A stretch of 64,000 bases of DNA from Opitutaceae bacterium (GTDB lineage Bacteria > Verrucomicrobiota > Verrucomicrobiia > Opitutales > Opitutaceae): NCBI GenBank assembly GCA_028280945.1, contig JANQKV010000055.1, forward strand, positions 1-64,000. The letters are read 5' to 3'. Position numbers and translations under genes: made by a program. Positions 31,939 to 43,069 of the stretch are shown in pieces (within the stretch, counting starts at the first letter, position 1; each line of letters opens with the position of its first letter). The notes under the pieces were generated by a model. It saw nothing but the letters and a program-made list of their open reading frames with translations, ran no database searches and was not told the DNA's origin.

Positions 31939-33513
31939 ATGAAAGCCCACCTCCTACTCTGCCTGGCTGCTTTGGCTGTCTCCTCTCCGGCATCCGATCG
32001 CCCGAACATCATTTTCTTCATCGCGGATGACATGCTGCCCCGGCATTTCAACTGCCTGCCGGAGGGCGAGGGCCGCAATTTGACTCCCAATATCGACCGG
32101 TTGGCTCGCGAAGGCACCCTGCTTACCGAACAGCACGTAGCGTCACCCGTATGCACGCCTAGCCGCTACAATGTGTTGACCGGAAATTACGCCAGCCGGG
32201 CCCGCAACCCGGAGTTCCTCCGCCGCACCACCCGGGAGGGGCAATCCGTCATCGATTTTAATACCCACATTCTACCCGACGACATCACCCTGCCCAAGCT
32301 GTTGCAGCAGGCCGGCTACACCACCGGCATGGTGGGAAAAAACCATGTGGTTGAGGTCAACGGGCTGCACCAGTTTCCGGATTTTGACGCCGACGTGCGC
32401 AACCCTGAAAACCGGGCGCACCTGGTCGCCAACCATGAAAAGGTTCGCCGGGCCATGCAGCAGGCCGGTTTCGGCCATGCCGATCGCGTATATCACAACA
32501 ACCCCAACTTTCTCGGTCTGCGCGATGTGGCGGTGCAGAACATGGAGTGGATCACGGAAGGTGGTGTTAACTTTATCGCCCAGGATCACAACCGACCCTT
32601 TTTTCTCTATTTCGCCACCACCGTGCCGCACGGCCCCACCGACAAACCCCGTTCCTGGGATGCTGATCCCCTGATGTCTGCGGTAGGCGTGCTCGACAAA
32701 GCGCCCGATGTGCAGCCCGCCCGGGAAACCATTCCCACCCGCCTTGCCGCCGCCGGCCTGCCGGTCGACGATCACACCGCCAACCTGCTCTGGCTCGATG
32801 ACGCCGTGGGCGCTCTGCTCAACCAGCTCGAGGCCTCAGGCCATCTCGACAATACCATCATATTCTTTTTTAGCGACCATGGCCAGATGGCCAAGGGCAC
32901 CGTGTATCAAGGCGGGGTCCACAATCCCAGCATCGTCTGGCGGGCCGGAGGCTTTCCCACCGGCGCTCGCAACTCTTCCCTCATCCACATTGTGGATTTC
33001 GCTCCCACCATCCTCGACATGGCCGGGGTTGCCGACCACGCCACCAGCTTCGATGGCGAGAGCTTTTTGCCCTACTTGAACGGACAATCCCAAGACCCCG
33101 GCCGGGCGCTCTACTTCGAACTCGGCTACGCCCGTGGCCTCCGCATCGGCGATTGGAAATACCTGGCGATACGTTATCCGGAGCATGCGGCAAACATGTC
33201 GCTGGAGGAGCGCCGTTCCACCCTGGAGGCCTACAATGCGGATCGCCGATTCCGGCACATGGATATTGTGACCGAGGATCCCACCGAACCCTTCAGCCAT
33301 TTCAGTGCGGTGCCCGGAGGCACCCTCACGGAAGCCCGTTCCACCGGAGCCTACCCCGCCTACTACGACGCCGACCAACTTTACAACCTAGCCGCCGATC
33401 CTGCCGAACATCACAACCTCGCGGACGATCCGGACCACGCGGAGAAGTTGGCTTTCATGAGAACGGAACTTCAGCGTCGGTTGGATGACCTTCCAGGGGG
33501 TTTTGCGCTCTGA
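31939..33513 (+). CDS. Secreted type I sulfatase
   Basis: Arylsulfatase-type enzyme of 524 aa that hydrolyses sulfate esters, probably on polysaccharides. From ATG 31939 it has a signal peptide (MKAHLLLCLAALAVSSPASD). The alkaline-phosphatase fold starts IIFFIADDMLPRHFN with the metal-binding Asp pair. The formylglycine motif is VASPVCTPSRYNVLTGNY (Cys to be converted). Metal-binding SDHGQMAKGTVYQGGVH and FFLYFATTVPHGPT follow, and the C-terminus has the usual YNLAADPAEHHNLADDP. A much longer in-frame extension upstream to 31672 overlaps rpmG antisense and is rejected. Activation needs a maturase, which is not in the window. Confidence 0.94.
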   Translation: MKAHLLLCLAALAVSSPASDRPNIIFFIADDMLPRHFNCLPEGEGRNLTPNIDRLAREGTLLTEQHVASPVCTPSRYNVLTGNYASRARNPEFLRRTTREGQSVIDFNTHILPDDITLPKLLQQAGYTTGMVGKNHVVEVNGLHQFPDFDADVRNPENRAHLVANHEKVRRAMQQAGFGHADRVYHNNPNFLGLRDVAVQNMEWITEGGVNFIAQDHNRPFFLYFATTVPHGPTDKPRSWDADPLMSAVGVLDKAPDVQPARETIPTRLAAAGLPVDDHTANLLWLDDAVGALLNQLEASGHLDNTIIFFFSDHGQMAKGTVYQGGVHNPSIVWRAGGFPTGARNSSLIHIVDFAPTILDMAGVADHATSFDGESFLPYLNGQSQDPGRALYFELGYARGLRIGDWKYLAIRYPEHAANMSLEERRSTLEAYNADRRFRHMDIVTEDPTEPFSHFSAVPGGTLTEARSTGAYPAYYDADQLYNLAADPAEHHNLADDPDHAEKLAFMRTELQRRLDDLPGGFAL

Positions 33514-33627
33514 CGTCGGGACGATTCCGGTTCACCCCACCAAGGTGATGGGGGCATTTGACCTTCCCGAAATTCGAGCCCCCCTTTCCGAGGCTCGTTT
33601 ACCTGAACTTCTGTCCCCTCGACCAAC

Positions 33628-34806
33628 ATGTCCATACTCGCCCGTCTCGTTTGCGGGGTGACCCTTGGAGTCGCTCCTACTCTCGCTTCTTTCCCCCTCT
33701 ACGTCGATGTCAGCGCACAGGCTTTGCCCCTGAACGCCACGGAGCGCCGTTCCATGGACGTTGAAATGGCCGATTTCGACGACGATGGTGACCTCGATAT
33801 TCTAGTCGCCATGGAGTTCTCGAAGAACTTGCTGCTGATCAATCAAGGCGACGGGACGTTTGTCGACGGCAGTGATCACCTCCCCGAGCCGGTGCACGAT
33901 TCCGAGGACATTGCCGTGGCGGATTTCGACGCAGATGGTGACCTGGACGCTGTGGTTGTCGCCGAAGACGACCGCGTTGACCTCTATTATCAAAACGACG
34001 GCACCGGCCACTTTGCCAACCTTCCGCTCCCCCCTGCGGAAGTTACCAATGGTGTCGCCCATGGGGACATCGACGGGGACGGCGATGAAGATATTATCAC
34101 CGGCAACGCCGGGTCCAACTTCGCTTGGGTGAACGCCGGCGGCAAATTCACCATCAAATCAGATGCCGTGCCCGCTAAGACCCTGGTCTCCCAAGATGTG
34201 CAGTTGGGTGACCTCGATGGCGATGGCGACCTTGATCTTGTCGAAGCCAATGAAGGGGCCAACCGGATACTGCTGAACGATGGCCAAGGAAGATTTGAGG
34301 TCATCGCGTCCGCATTCGGCGATGTGATTGCCCGGGAATCCCGGCAGGCAGCCCTCGGTGATGTCGATGGCGACGGCGATCTCGATATCGCCATCGGCAA
34401 TGTTTCCCTGGGATACTACCGCCGTCAGGCGGAAGCCGGCTCCAACATTGGATATGCCAACCGGCTTTTTCTCAACGAAGGCGATGCCAGGTTTACGCTG
34501 AGCGCGAAGTTCCCCGAGCTCGAACTGCAGAGCCCCCACATCGATTTGATCGACCTCGACCATGACGGGGATCTGGACATCCTGGCCGTGGTGGTGGAGA
34601 GCTTTCGCGAACCGGGCGACGGGCGGGTGCGCGCCTATCTCAACGACGGCAAGGGCGGCTTCTCCGACCACACCGACGCCATGTTTCCCGACACCTTCCG
34701 CGGTAATGGCTGGGACACGGCGGTGGGTGATGTAAACGGCGACGGCAAACCGGATATCTACCTCGCCAACCGGATCGGAGAAGACCGTTTGCTGCTGGCG
34801 CAGTGA
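33628..34806 (+). CDS. Exported FG-GAP/VCBS-repeat protein
   Basis: Protein of 392 aa with a signal peptide (MSILARLVCGVTLGVAPTLA). The rest is a beta-propeller of about seven VCBS/FG-GAP repeats, each with a calcium-binding DxDxDG loop: ADFDDDGDLDILVAM, ADFDADGDLDAVVV, GDIDGDGDEDIITG, GDLDGDGDLDLVEA, GDVDGDGDLDIAIG, IDLDHDGDLDILAV and GDVNGDGKPDIYLA. Such proteins bind glycans or partner proteins outside the cell. It follows the sulfatase by 114 bp and may be co-regulated with it. Confidence 0.9.
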   Translation: MSILARLVCGVTLGVAPTLASFPLYVDVSAQALPLNATERRSMDVEMADFDDDGDLDILVAMEFSKNLLLINQGDGTFVDGSDHLPEPVHDSEDIAVADFDADGDLDAVVVAEDDRVDLYYQNDGTGHFANLPLPPAEVTNGVAHGDIDGDGDEDIITGNAGSNFAWVNAGGKFTIKSDAVPAKTLVSQDVQLGDLDGDGDLDLVEANEGANRILLNDGQGRFEVIASAFGDVIARESRQAALGDVDGDGDLDIAIGNVSLGYYRRQAEAGSNIGYANRLFLNEGDARFTLSAKFPELELQSPHIDLIDLDHDGDLDILAVVVESFREPGDGRVRAYLNDGKGGFSDHTDAMFPDTFRGNGWDTAVGDVNGDGKPDIYLANRIGEDRLLLAQ

Positions 34807-34828
34807 CGTTACCGCCAGCAACCGCCTG

Positions 34829-36187
34829 TCAGTTGGGATCCGGAATCACTTTCTTTTCCGTGAGCGGCAGCATGACACCCTTACGGAAGAGCGTGACCTG
34901 ACCCGTGCTCGCCGAAACCACCACCGCGATGCACGGTGTTTCCAAGGTGATGGCGGCAGCGGCGGCGTGCCGGCTGCCCAGTCCGCTCGGCAGCAGATGA
35001 TCCGCGTCGGTCGCCTGAATGAGCGTCCCCGCCGAAAGCACCACGCCGTCACCCTTGATGACAAAAGCCCCGTCGATGGTGGAGAACTCCTTCACCGTTT
35101 CATCCATGAACGGATTGAGGATGTTGCGGTCCTCGTCCTTGTATCCATAAAATGGATTCAACACCAAGGGCTTGGTGTATTTCTCCACCTGCGAGGTGGC
35201 TCCGATCACAAACAGGCATCCCACCGGCTTGCCCTCACGTCCCTCCACGCCCAACTCCGTCGCCACCGCAATGACGCGTTCGAATACCTCCGGTTTCACG
35301 TCATCGGGCAACAGGTCGGATTGGCCGGTGAGCAGAGTCTGGAACTCCCGCTCCACATCGACGACGCAAACGGTGTCGAACTGGTTGCTGCCGAGCACCC
35401 CGCCGATGCAACAGAGCCGGTCGGTGAAGGAAATGATGCCGCGGGTCAGTGCCACCAGCACGGCACTGCGCACCTGGGCCAGACGCTGCGGGGAAAAGGA
35501 CCGCACCTGAATGACCTCGGCAAACGTCGTAAACACGTCGGAGCCATCGGGCGCGTTGTTGGTGACCAGGATCGATTTCATCTTCGGGCTCCATCGCGTC
35601 ACGTCGATGCCTCCCGAAAACGTGTCCCCCATCACCATGATGGCATCGCAGTCCGCGCCCTTGGCGACGTGTTCCGCCTCCCGCACCATCAAGCGGTTCA
35701 TCTTGCTCTGCTTGGAGGGAATCCGCCGCACCTGCATCCCGCTCAGCCCCGCCAGCAGTCGTTCGTAAAGCTGGTCAACATCCTCGGCTTCGATCAGGCC
35801 GCGCACCAACTCGGGTTCCTTCACCAGCCGCGCAATCGAGGCCAATACCTGCAGATAATCGCGGGACCGCTCATCCGCGAGCAACATGATCACGAGGTTG
35901 GCCCGCTCTTCTTCGCCTCCGTCGATTTTGACGCCGGAGCGACTGCGGCCGATTGCCATCAGGTAACGCCGACCGAGCTTGGCCCGCACATGCGGCAGCG
36001 ATACCCCGTGACCGAGGTAGGTTGTCATCGTGGTCTCACGGGCGAGCAATCCGCGCAGCAAGGGTTCCTTTTTGAGGTCGGCAAACCGGCTCGCGCAGAC
36101 GTCCAGCATCTCGCCGAGCACCGACTTCATCGTCGAGCCCCGCAACTCAATGATGCGGCTTCGGGCGATGAGTTTTTCGAGCCGCAT
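34829..36187 (-). CDS. PTS EIIA domain fused to a DacZ-like diadenylate cyclase
   Basis: Candidate c-di-AMP synthase of 452 aa. Residues 1-150 look like a fructose-type PTS EIIA domain: LLARETTMTTYLGHGVSLPH with phosphorylatable His66, then ANLVIMLLADERSRDYLQVL. Residues about 160-285 (REAEHVAKGADCDAIMVMGD, ILVTNNAPDGSD, VCVVDVEREF) resemble the pyruvate-kinase C-like domain of archaeal DacZ. Residues about 290-440 carry the DisA_N/DAC fold: PVGCLFVIG, STIDGAFVIKGDGVVLSAGT, GLGSRHAAAAAIT and AVVVSASTGQVTLFRKG. DGA is intact (372-374), but the RHR motif reads Arg406-His407-Ala408, so activity is not assured. No membrane segment. Downstream of nuoA by 34 bp. Fusion and motifs are seen; signalling role is inferred. 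Confidence 0.82.
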   Translation of the reverse strand: MRLEKLIARSRIIELRGSTMKSVLGEMLDVCASRFADLKKEPLLRGLLARETTMTTYLGHGVSLPHVRAKLGRRYLMAIGRSRSGVKIDGGEEERANLVIMLLADERSRDYLQVLASIARLVKEPELVRGLIEAEDVDQLYERLLAGLSGMQVRRIPSKQSKMNRLMVREAEHVAKGADCDAIMVMGDTFSGGIDVTRWSPKMKSILVTNNAPDGSDVFTTFAEVIQVRSFSPQRLAQVRSAVLVALTRGIISFTDRLCCIGGVLGSNQFDTVCVVDVEREFQTLLTGQSDLLPDDVKPEVFERVIAVATELGVEGREGKPVGCLFVIGATSQVEKYTKPLVLNPFYGYKDEDRNILNPFMDETVKEFSTIDGAFVIKGDGVVLSAGTLIQATDADHLLPSGLGSRHAAAAAITLETPCIAVVVSASTGQVTLFRKGVMLPLTEKKVIPDPN

Positions 36188-36221
36188 GGGGTGGGTTAAA
36201 TCCTGGTTTGCCCGCTACGGT

Positions 36222-36599
36222 TTATTTCTCCCACTCCAAGGCACCTTTCTTGACCTCGTAGACGAGTCCCAGCACCAGCACAAAAAGGAAGAACATCATG
36301 GGGGCCAAAATCGGGATGTTGTTGGCCAAAAAGTCGCGGTATACGAACGTCCATGGAATCAGGAACACCACCTCGATGTCGAAGAGCAGGAACAACATCG
36401 CCGTGATGTAGAACTTCACCGAGAAGCGGGTATGCACGATGCCTTCTCCCTTCACGCCGCACTCGTAGGGAGTATCCTTGATGGGGCTTTTTTGGCGGAC
36501 GCGTTGGCCGGCGAAGTGGTTCGCCAACAGGATCACAACGCCCACGCCGATGGCGAGAACGAGTTGGACCAGTAAAGGGAGATACGCAGCAGACGTCAT
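36222..36599 (-). CDS. nuoA: NADH-quinone oxidoreductase subunit A
   Basis: Membrane subunit of respiratory complex I, 125 aa, three TM helices. Landmarks: YLPLLVQLVLAIGVGVVILL (TM1), SPIKDTPYECGVKGEG (the conserved ExG loop with Cys), RFSVKFYITAMLFLLFDIEV (TM2 with Glu), and MMFFLFVLVLGLVYEVKKGALEW (TM3). ATG 36599 is preferred over ATG 36623 because TGGGGGCT lies a few bases upstream. The other thirteen nuo genes are not adjacent: a DUF362 gene is upstream and the EIIA-DAC gene downstream. Confidence 0.94.
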   Translation of the reverse strand: MTSAAYLPLLVQLVLAIGVGVVILLANHFAGQRVRQKSPIKDTPYECGVKGEGIVHTRFSVKFYITAMLFLLFDIEVVFLIPWTFVYRDFLANNIPILAPMMFFLFVLVLGLVYEVKKGALEWEK

Positions 36600-36662
36600 G
36601 AACAGCCCCCATACAGGGGTCACGGCCCACCGCCTGACAAGGCGTTTTTACAATCGGACGCT

Positions 36663-37706
36663 TTAACCGTCCACCGGGACGAGTCTTTCATCCAAATTTG
36701 ACCGGCTGCCCACGTTTAAAACCTCGGCGAATTCCAGGGTCCGAATCTCTTCGGACACGATAGGGAAGCCCCATCGCTGCCGATGGCGGTTGATCCGCTC
36801 CAGCATCAGAGTGTCGAGAGCCACGGGGTCCGCACTGAGCAGGATCTCACGGTCGGAGACCGTGTAGAGGGAGTTGTAGGCAGGCCCGCCGATAAACTGG
36901 TAGTGCTGCAGACTCGCGATGCTGAACAGCCAAGTCTGGCGGAGTTCGGGAATGGCGCTCATCTCCGCCACGGCCGCGGGGGCATTGGCCGGGCTGGTGA
37001 GGAAGCGGGCGGTATTCGAGGCGTTCCAGAGGGTCGCGTTTACAAGCGCGCCGTTCACCCCGAGGGTCGGATGGTCGGTGTAGACCGGCAGGTTGATCCA
37101 AAAATCGGCCTCCAGAAAAAGGGGCGTGGCCAGGAAACTCCGACGGTTGGCTTCCAACCGGTCCTCCGGCTCATTCGGACGATCGGCCAGGAACACGGGA
37201 TCAAACCGGGAGGGCAGCGGGCTGTCATAGAACCAGCCTGGATCGTAGAATTCACCGGACTCCAAGATGAAGACCGGGTGGCCTTCGAAGGGAGTGCGCC
37301 CGGTGATCAGCGACGGGAGAAACCCCGTAAAGCGAAGCCGGAGCGTGTTGAGGCCCACCAAAAAGATGTCCTCCCGTTCGTAACCCCGCTCCATCAGCGC
37401 ATGAATCACCCCCTGCACCAGGGGAATCGGCGTAGCCAGGCCCGGGCCGCTGTCGGAGTAGATTTTCAAACCGACCTTGCCTTTTTCACCCGGGATAAGT
37501 CGTTGGCCAAGAGCATCCTCAAACTGTCGGATGAGCCCTTCCACCTCAGCCCGATAGGCGGAATCTGAGAACTGGGTCAAGTTCGCTGACCAGACCGTTC
37601 CCGGCAGCTGCGGTCCCTCGGGAATCCCGAAGTCATCCTGAGCCGGTAAAATCGCCGTCATGGCAATGAAAAGGACGGCGAATAGCGCGGAGCGAAAGCG
37701 TGGCAT
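36663..37706 (-). CDS. Exported DUF362-like protein
   Basis: Protein of 347 aa with a signal peptide from ATG 37706 (MPRFRSALFAVLFIAMTAIL). KVGLKIYSDSGPGLATPIPL, RGYEREDIFLVG and ILLSADPVALDTLMLERINR resemble DUF362 proteins, which are often linked to iron-sulfur or redox proteins. No ferredoxin CxxCxxC motif is seen. The open frame extends to 37922 but that part overlaps the divergent dnaG start. Function not assignable. It shares a 118-bp divergent region with dnaG. Confidence 0.75.
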   Translation of the reverse strand: MPRFRSALFAVLFIAMTAILPAQDDFGIPEGPQLPGTVWSANLTQFSDSAYRAEVEGLIRQFEDALGQRLIPGEKGKVGLKIYSDSGPGLATPIPLVQGVIHALMERGYEREDIFLVGLNTLRLRFTGFLPSLITGRTPFEGHPVFILESGEFYDPGWFYDSPLPSRFDPVFLADRPNEPEDRLEANRRSFLATPLFLEADFWINLPVYTDHPTLGVNGALVNATLWNASNTARFLTSPANAPAAVAEMSAIPELRQTWLFSIASLQHYQFIGGPAYNSLYTVSDREILLSADPVALDTLMLERINRHRQRWGFPIVSEEIRTLEFAEVLNVGSRSNLDERLVPVDG

Positions 37707-37824
37707 GGTGGGGTATGACGTGCGTTGCGACAGGATCGTTCCCAGGAATCGGCGGGAACCTTGACAGAGCACAGGCCGGGGCAAATGTCCAACTCCCCTC
37801 GCCCCCTGCTTCGCCTTTTCCGCC

Positions 37825-39699
37825 ATGCCACTCGTCAAGCCCTCCTGCGTCCGCGAATTGCGCGACCGAGTGAACATTGTCGATGTCATCTCGCGCAGCG
37901 TTACATTGAAGAAAGCGGGCAACCGATTTAAAGGATTGTGTCCGTTCCATCAGGAGAAGACCCCGTCCTTTCACGTCAATCCGGACATGGGGGTCTACAA
38001 ATGCTTCGGTTGTGGGAAGTCGGGCGACCTGATTACCTTCGTGCGCGAGACGGAGGGGCTCAATTTCGTCGAAGCCATTGAAGCGCTCGGCCAACGCTTC
38101 AACGTCGCCATCGAATACGAGTCCGGCGCAGGTCCCACGCGGGAGGAACGCTCGCTTCGCCAGGAGCTTTTCGAACTGCACGACGTGGCGGCGCAGCATT
38201 TCCACGACGTCTTTCGCGAAAACAACAAAACCGGGGAATGGATGCGCTCGTATTGGCAGGACGATCGGAGATTTCCCCTCGAACTGGCCGACGAGTTTAA
38301 AATCGGCGCGGCCGATGCCGACGGCAGCGGCCTTGGAGGTCTGCTGCTGCAGCGCAAGTTTTCCGAGGCGGCCCTGCGCCAATGCGGCCTCTTCTTCATC
38401 TACGATGATGCCGCCATTACCTTGCGCTCCCTGCGACCCCGTTTCAGGGGAAGACTGATGATCCCGATCCGCGATCATCAGGGCCGGGTGGTGGCGTTTA
38501 CCGCCCGACAGACAGATCTCACCCCGGAAAATGACCCGGCGAAGGAAGCCAAATACGTCAATTCACCCGAGACCCCGATTTTCACGAAGAGTCACCTCCT
38601 GTTCAATTTGGACCGCGCCCGCACGGCTGCCGGTGAAAAGCATTCTTTTGTTTTGGTGGAGGGACAGCTCGACGCGTTGCGTTGCTGGAGTGTGGGCTTA
38701 AAAACCGCCGTCGCCCCCCAAGGCACCTCGATCACCGACGGACAACTCGCACTGATGCGACGCTACCATCATCAGGTCGAGTGCTTCTTCGACGGAGACA
38801 GCGCCGGCCAAAAGGCCGCCCTGCGCTTCCTGCCCATGGCATTGAAGGCCGGACTGGACGTGAAATTCATCACCGGTGAGCCCGGACAAAAAATCGATCC
38901 CGACGACGTGCTGCGTGACCAGGGCATCGACGGTTATGAAACCCTGCGCCAGCGCTCGCTCTCCGCCATGGGTTTTGCCGGCCAAAGCTTGCTCCCCGCG
39001 GGACGCACGGCGTCGGCAGAGCAAAAGACCGCCGCGCTCAAACCCTTGTTCGAGATTGTGATCAGCGCCGAATCTGAGGTCGCCCGCTCCGAGTTCCTGA
39101 AGGAAGCGGCCTCCCTGATGGGCCTGGATCCGGGTGCGATGAGCGCAGACTTCGATCGATTTCGTCGTCAATCCACCCGCTGGGCTCCCGCTGGCAGCCC
39201 CAACGAACCGTCTGCTGTCTCCGCTTCGCATGCTGCGGATGCTCCGCAAGCCGTTCCTCCCGAGGAGCATCTGCTGCTGATCTGCCTGCATTTTGAGGAT
39301 CTGGGGCCCGCGCTTTCACAAGCTCTTCCGGTCGAGTGGATTGACACGAATCACCCCGCTGGCGTCCTCCTCAACCGGGTTTTGGCCGAATTCGAACAAG
39401 ATGCCTGGCCCGGGACAGCGGAACTGGCGGACAGCGGCTTGCTCGAGTCTGCCGAGGAAAAGGCTTTGGTCGCGTCACTCTTGTTCGACACTCCGCAAAT
39501 GGATGATCCCAACAAGGTGGCCGAGGAGGGACTCCACAAACTCCGCCTCCGCGCGTTGCAGCCGCGGCTAAAGCAAATAGAACTTGCTTTGTCTCAAACC
39601 ACTCCGGACAGTGATTCTGACGCAATTTCCTTATTGAAAGAGCGTTCAAACATTCAAAGACAGCTTCGCCAACCCGTTAAGTTGGTGGGAGTTGTCTAG
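37825..39699 (+). CDS. dnaG: DNA primase
   Basis: Synthesises RNA primers at the replication fork; 624 aa. The N-terminal zinc finger is in FKGLCPFHQEKTPSFHV and VYKCFGCGKSGDLITFV (CxxH, CxxC). The TOPRIM catalytic core has SFVLVEGQLDALRCW (Glu, Asp) and VECFFDGDSAGQKA (DxD). The C-terminal DnaB-interacting region is present and ends at a helical segment (ERSNIQRQLRQPVK). It precedes rpoD by 15 bp, the classic macromolecular-synthesis arrangement (rpsU is absent here). Confidence 0.96.
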   Translation: MPLVKPSCVRELRDRVNIVDVISRSVTLKKAGNRFKGLCPFHQEKTPSFHVNPDMGVYKCFGCGKSGDLITFVRETEGLNFVEAIEALGQRFNVAIEYESGAGPTREERSLRQELFELHDVAAQHFHDVFRENNKTGEWMRSYWQDDRRFPLELADEFKIGAADADGSGLGGLLLQRKFSEAALRQCGLFFIYDDAAITLRSLRPRFRGRLMIPIRDHQGRVVAFTARQTDLTPENDPAKEAKYVNSPETPIFTKSHLLFNLDRARTAAGEKHSFVLVEGQLDALRCWSVGLKTAVAPQGTSITDGQLALMRRYHHQVECFFDGDSAGQKAALRFLPMALKAGLDVKFITGEPGQKIDPDDVLRDQGIDGYETLRQRSLSAMGFAGQSLLPAGRTASAEQKTAALKPLFEIVISAESEVARSEFLKEAASLMGLDPGAMSADFDRFRRQSTRWAPAGSPNEPSAVSASHAADAPQAVPPEEHLLLICLHFEDLGPALSQALPVEWIDTNHPAGVLLNRVLAEFEQDAWPGTAELADSGLLESAEEKALVASLLFDTPQMDDPNKVAEEGLHKLRLRALQPRLKQIELALSQTTPDSDSDAISLLKERSNIQRQLRQPVKLVGVV

Positions 39700-39714
39700 T
39701 TTCTGTATCTCTCC

Positions 39715-41514
<1,800 letters not shown>

Positions 41515-41574
41515 GTCCGGTTCTGCGATTGCTCCCTTGCTCCGCGGCCTTTCGTCCGCTTAACTGCTTTCATC

Positions 41575-41817
41575 ATGAACGATTCGCTCATCTTCGCATG
41601 GACCCTCGGTGGCCCGGAAATCCTCCTGCTCTTCCTGGTGGTCGTGCTGCTCTTCGGTGCCAAAAAACTGCCGGAACTCGCCCGCGGTCTCGGCAAAGCC
41701 AAGAGCGAGTTTCAAAAGGCCACCGATGAAGCCGAGAAGGAGATCAACAAAGTTGATCCGACCACTCCGACCCAAAAGAAGGAGTCCGAGACCGTCCCGC
41801 CTCCCGGCAACAATTAG
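41575..41817 (+). CDS. tatA: Sec-independent translocase TatA/TatE
   Basis: Small twin-arginine translocation subunit, 80 aa, that forms the pore-like assembly in the inner membrane. One N-terminal TM helix (PEILLLFLVVVLLFGAKKLP) with the FGAKKLPELARGLGKA hinge and amphipathic helix, then a charged Glu/Lys-rich tail ending in Pro-rich residues. tatB and tatC are not adjacent. A strong terminator follows at 41848. Confidence 0.94.
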   Translation: MNDSLIFAWTLGGPEILLLFLVVVLLFGAKKLPELARGLGKAKSEFQKATDEAEKEINKVDPTTPTQKKESETVPPPGNN

Positions 41818-41847
41818 GCGTCCATCGTCCCTGTATCCAGTTTCTCA

Positions 41848-41876
41848 ACGCGCCGCCTTTTTCGCGGCGCGTTTTT
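41848..41876 (+). terminator. Rho-independent terminator after tatA
   Basis: Stem ACGCGCCGC/GCGGCGCGT with loop CTTTTTC, then TTTTT. It separates dnaG-rpoD-tatA from mreB. Confidence 0.9.
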
Positions 41877-41980
41877 CATTTCCGGCAACTCCGCCCGCAA
41901 CGCATTCGCCATAAGCGGTTTTCCGCTTTGACAGGCACGATTCCGGCAGATTGTTTTCCGACGGCGGAAACGCGACTGAA

Positions 41981-42997
41981 ATGGCCCTGAAGCTTCTATC
42001 CCACTTCTCCAACGACATCGGAATCGACCTCGGCACCGCCAACACCTTGGTCTACCTGAAAGACCGAGGCATCGTTTTGCGGGAGCCATCCGTGGTCGCC
42101 CTCGACTCCAATTCACGTAAAGTTCGCGCCGTCGGTGCCGATGCCAAACGCATGCTTGGACGCACCCCGGGCAACATCACCGCCATTCGGCCGATGAAGG
42201 ACGGTGTGATTGCCGACTTCGATGTGACCGAGGCGATGCTGCGCTATTTCATCAAAAAGGTGAACAGCAACAGCTTTGGAGTCAGCCCGCGCGTCGTCAT
42301 TGCGATTCCGTCCGGCATCACCGAAGTCGAAAAACGTGCCGTGCAGGATTCCGCCATGCACGCCGGCGCCCGCGATGTGCACATGATTCAGGAACCCATG
42401 GCCGCGGCCATCGGAGTGGGGCTGCCGATCGACGAACCGGCGGCAAACATGATCGTGGATATCGGCGGCGGCACGACCGAGATCGCAATCATTTCCCTAG
42501 CAGGAGTGGTCTTCTGCAAATCCATCCGCGTCGCCGGCGACGAAATCGACACCGCCATCGTCAACTACATGAAGCGCGCCTACAATCTGCTGATTGGCGA
42601 ACGCACGGCGGAAGAGATCAAATTGCGCGTCGGTTCAGCTTACCCGCTGGACGAAGAAATCACCATGGAAGTGAAGGGCCGGGACTCCGTTGCCGGATTG
42701 CCCAAGACCATCCACATCACTTCACAGGAAATTCGGGAGGCCCTCAGTGACACCATGGCGGCGATCGTTGATGCCGTGCGCGCCGCCCTCGAACGTTGTC
42801 CGCCGGAGCTCTCCGCCGATTTGGTTGACCGTGGTTTTGTGCTCGCCGGCGGCGGGGCCTTGATTCGCGGTATCGACCGCTTGTTGAGCGAAAAGACAGG
42901 CCTGCCCGTCACTATCGCCGACGATCCGCTTTCCGCCGTAGCGAACGGCACCGGAGCCGTGCTCAGCGACCTGACCTGGCTCGTGAGCCACAGTTAA
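41981..42997 (+). CDS. mreB: Rod-shape determining actin homologue MreB
   Basis: Bacterial actin of 338 aa that organises lateral wall synthesis beneath the inner membrane. Phosphate 1: [20 protein letters not shown]. Connect 1 and phosphate 2: [20 protein letters not shown]. Adenosine site: [20 protein letters not shown]. The N-terminal [10 protein letters not shown] is a typical membrane-binding amphipathic start. ATG 41981 is chosen; a TTG at 41951 would add ten poor residues. First gene of mreB-mreC-mreD-mrdA. Confidence 0.97.
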   Translation: MALKLLSHFSNDIGIDLGTANTLVYLKDRGIVLREPSVVALDSNSRKVRAVGADAKRMLGRTPGNITAIRPMKDGVIADFDVTEAMLRYFIKKVNSNSFGVSPRVVIAIPSGITEVEKRAVQDSAMHAGARDVHMIQEPMAAAIGVGLPIDEPAANMIVDIGGGTTEIAIISLAGVVFCKSIRVAGDEIDTAIVNYMKRAYNLLIGERTAEEIKLRVGSAYPLDEEITMEVKGRDSVAGLPKTIHITSQEIREALSDTMAAIVDAVRAALERCPPELSADLVDRGFVLAGGGALIRGIDRLLSEKTGLPVTIADDPLSAVANGTGAVLSDLTWLVSHS

Positions 42998-43069
42998 ACA
43001 CGGTGGCGGCAGCACCGGGCTTGTCACCGGGCTCCTGCATGCTCAACGGTGTAGGGTCTTTTCCCGCTT

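Noticed and set aside
33530..33560. CACCCCACC/GGTGATGGGG hairpin after the sulfatase as a terminator
   Set aside because: The stem is interrupted and no T-run follows.
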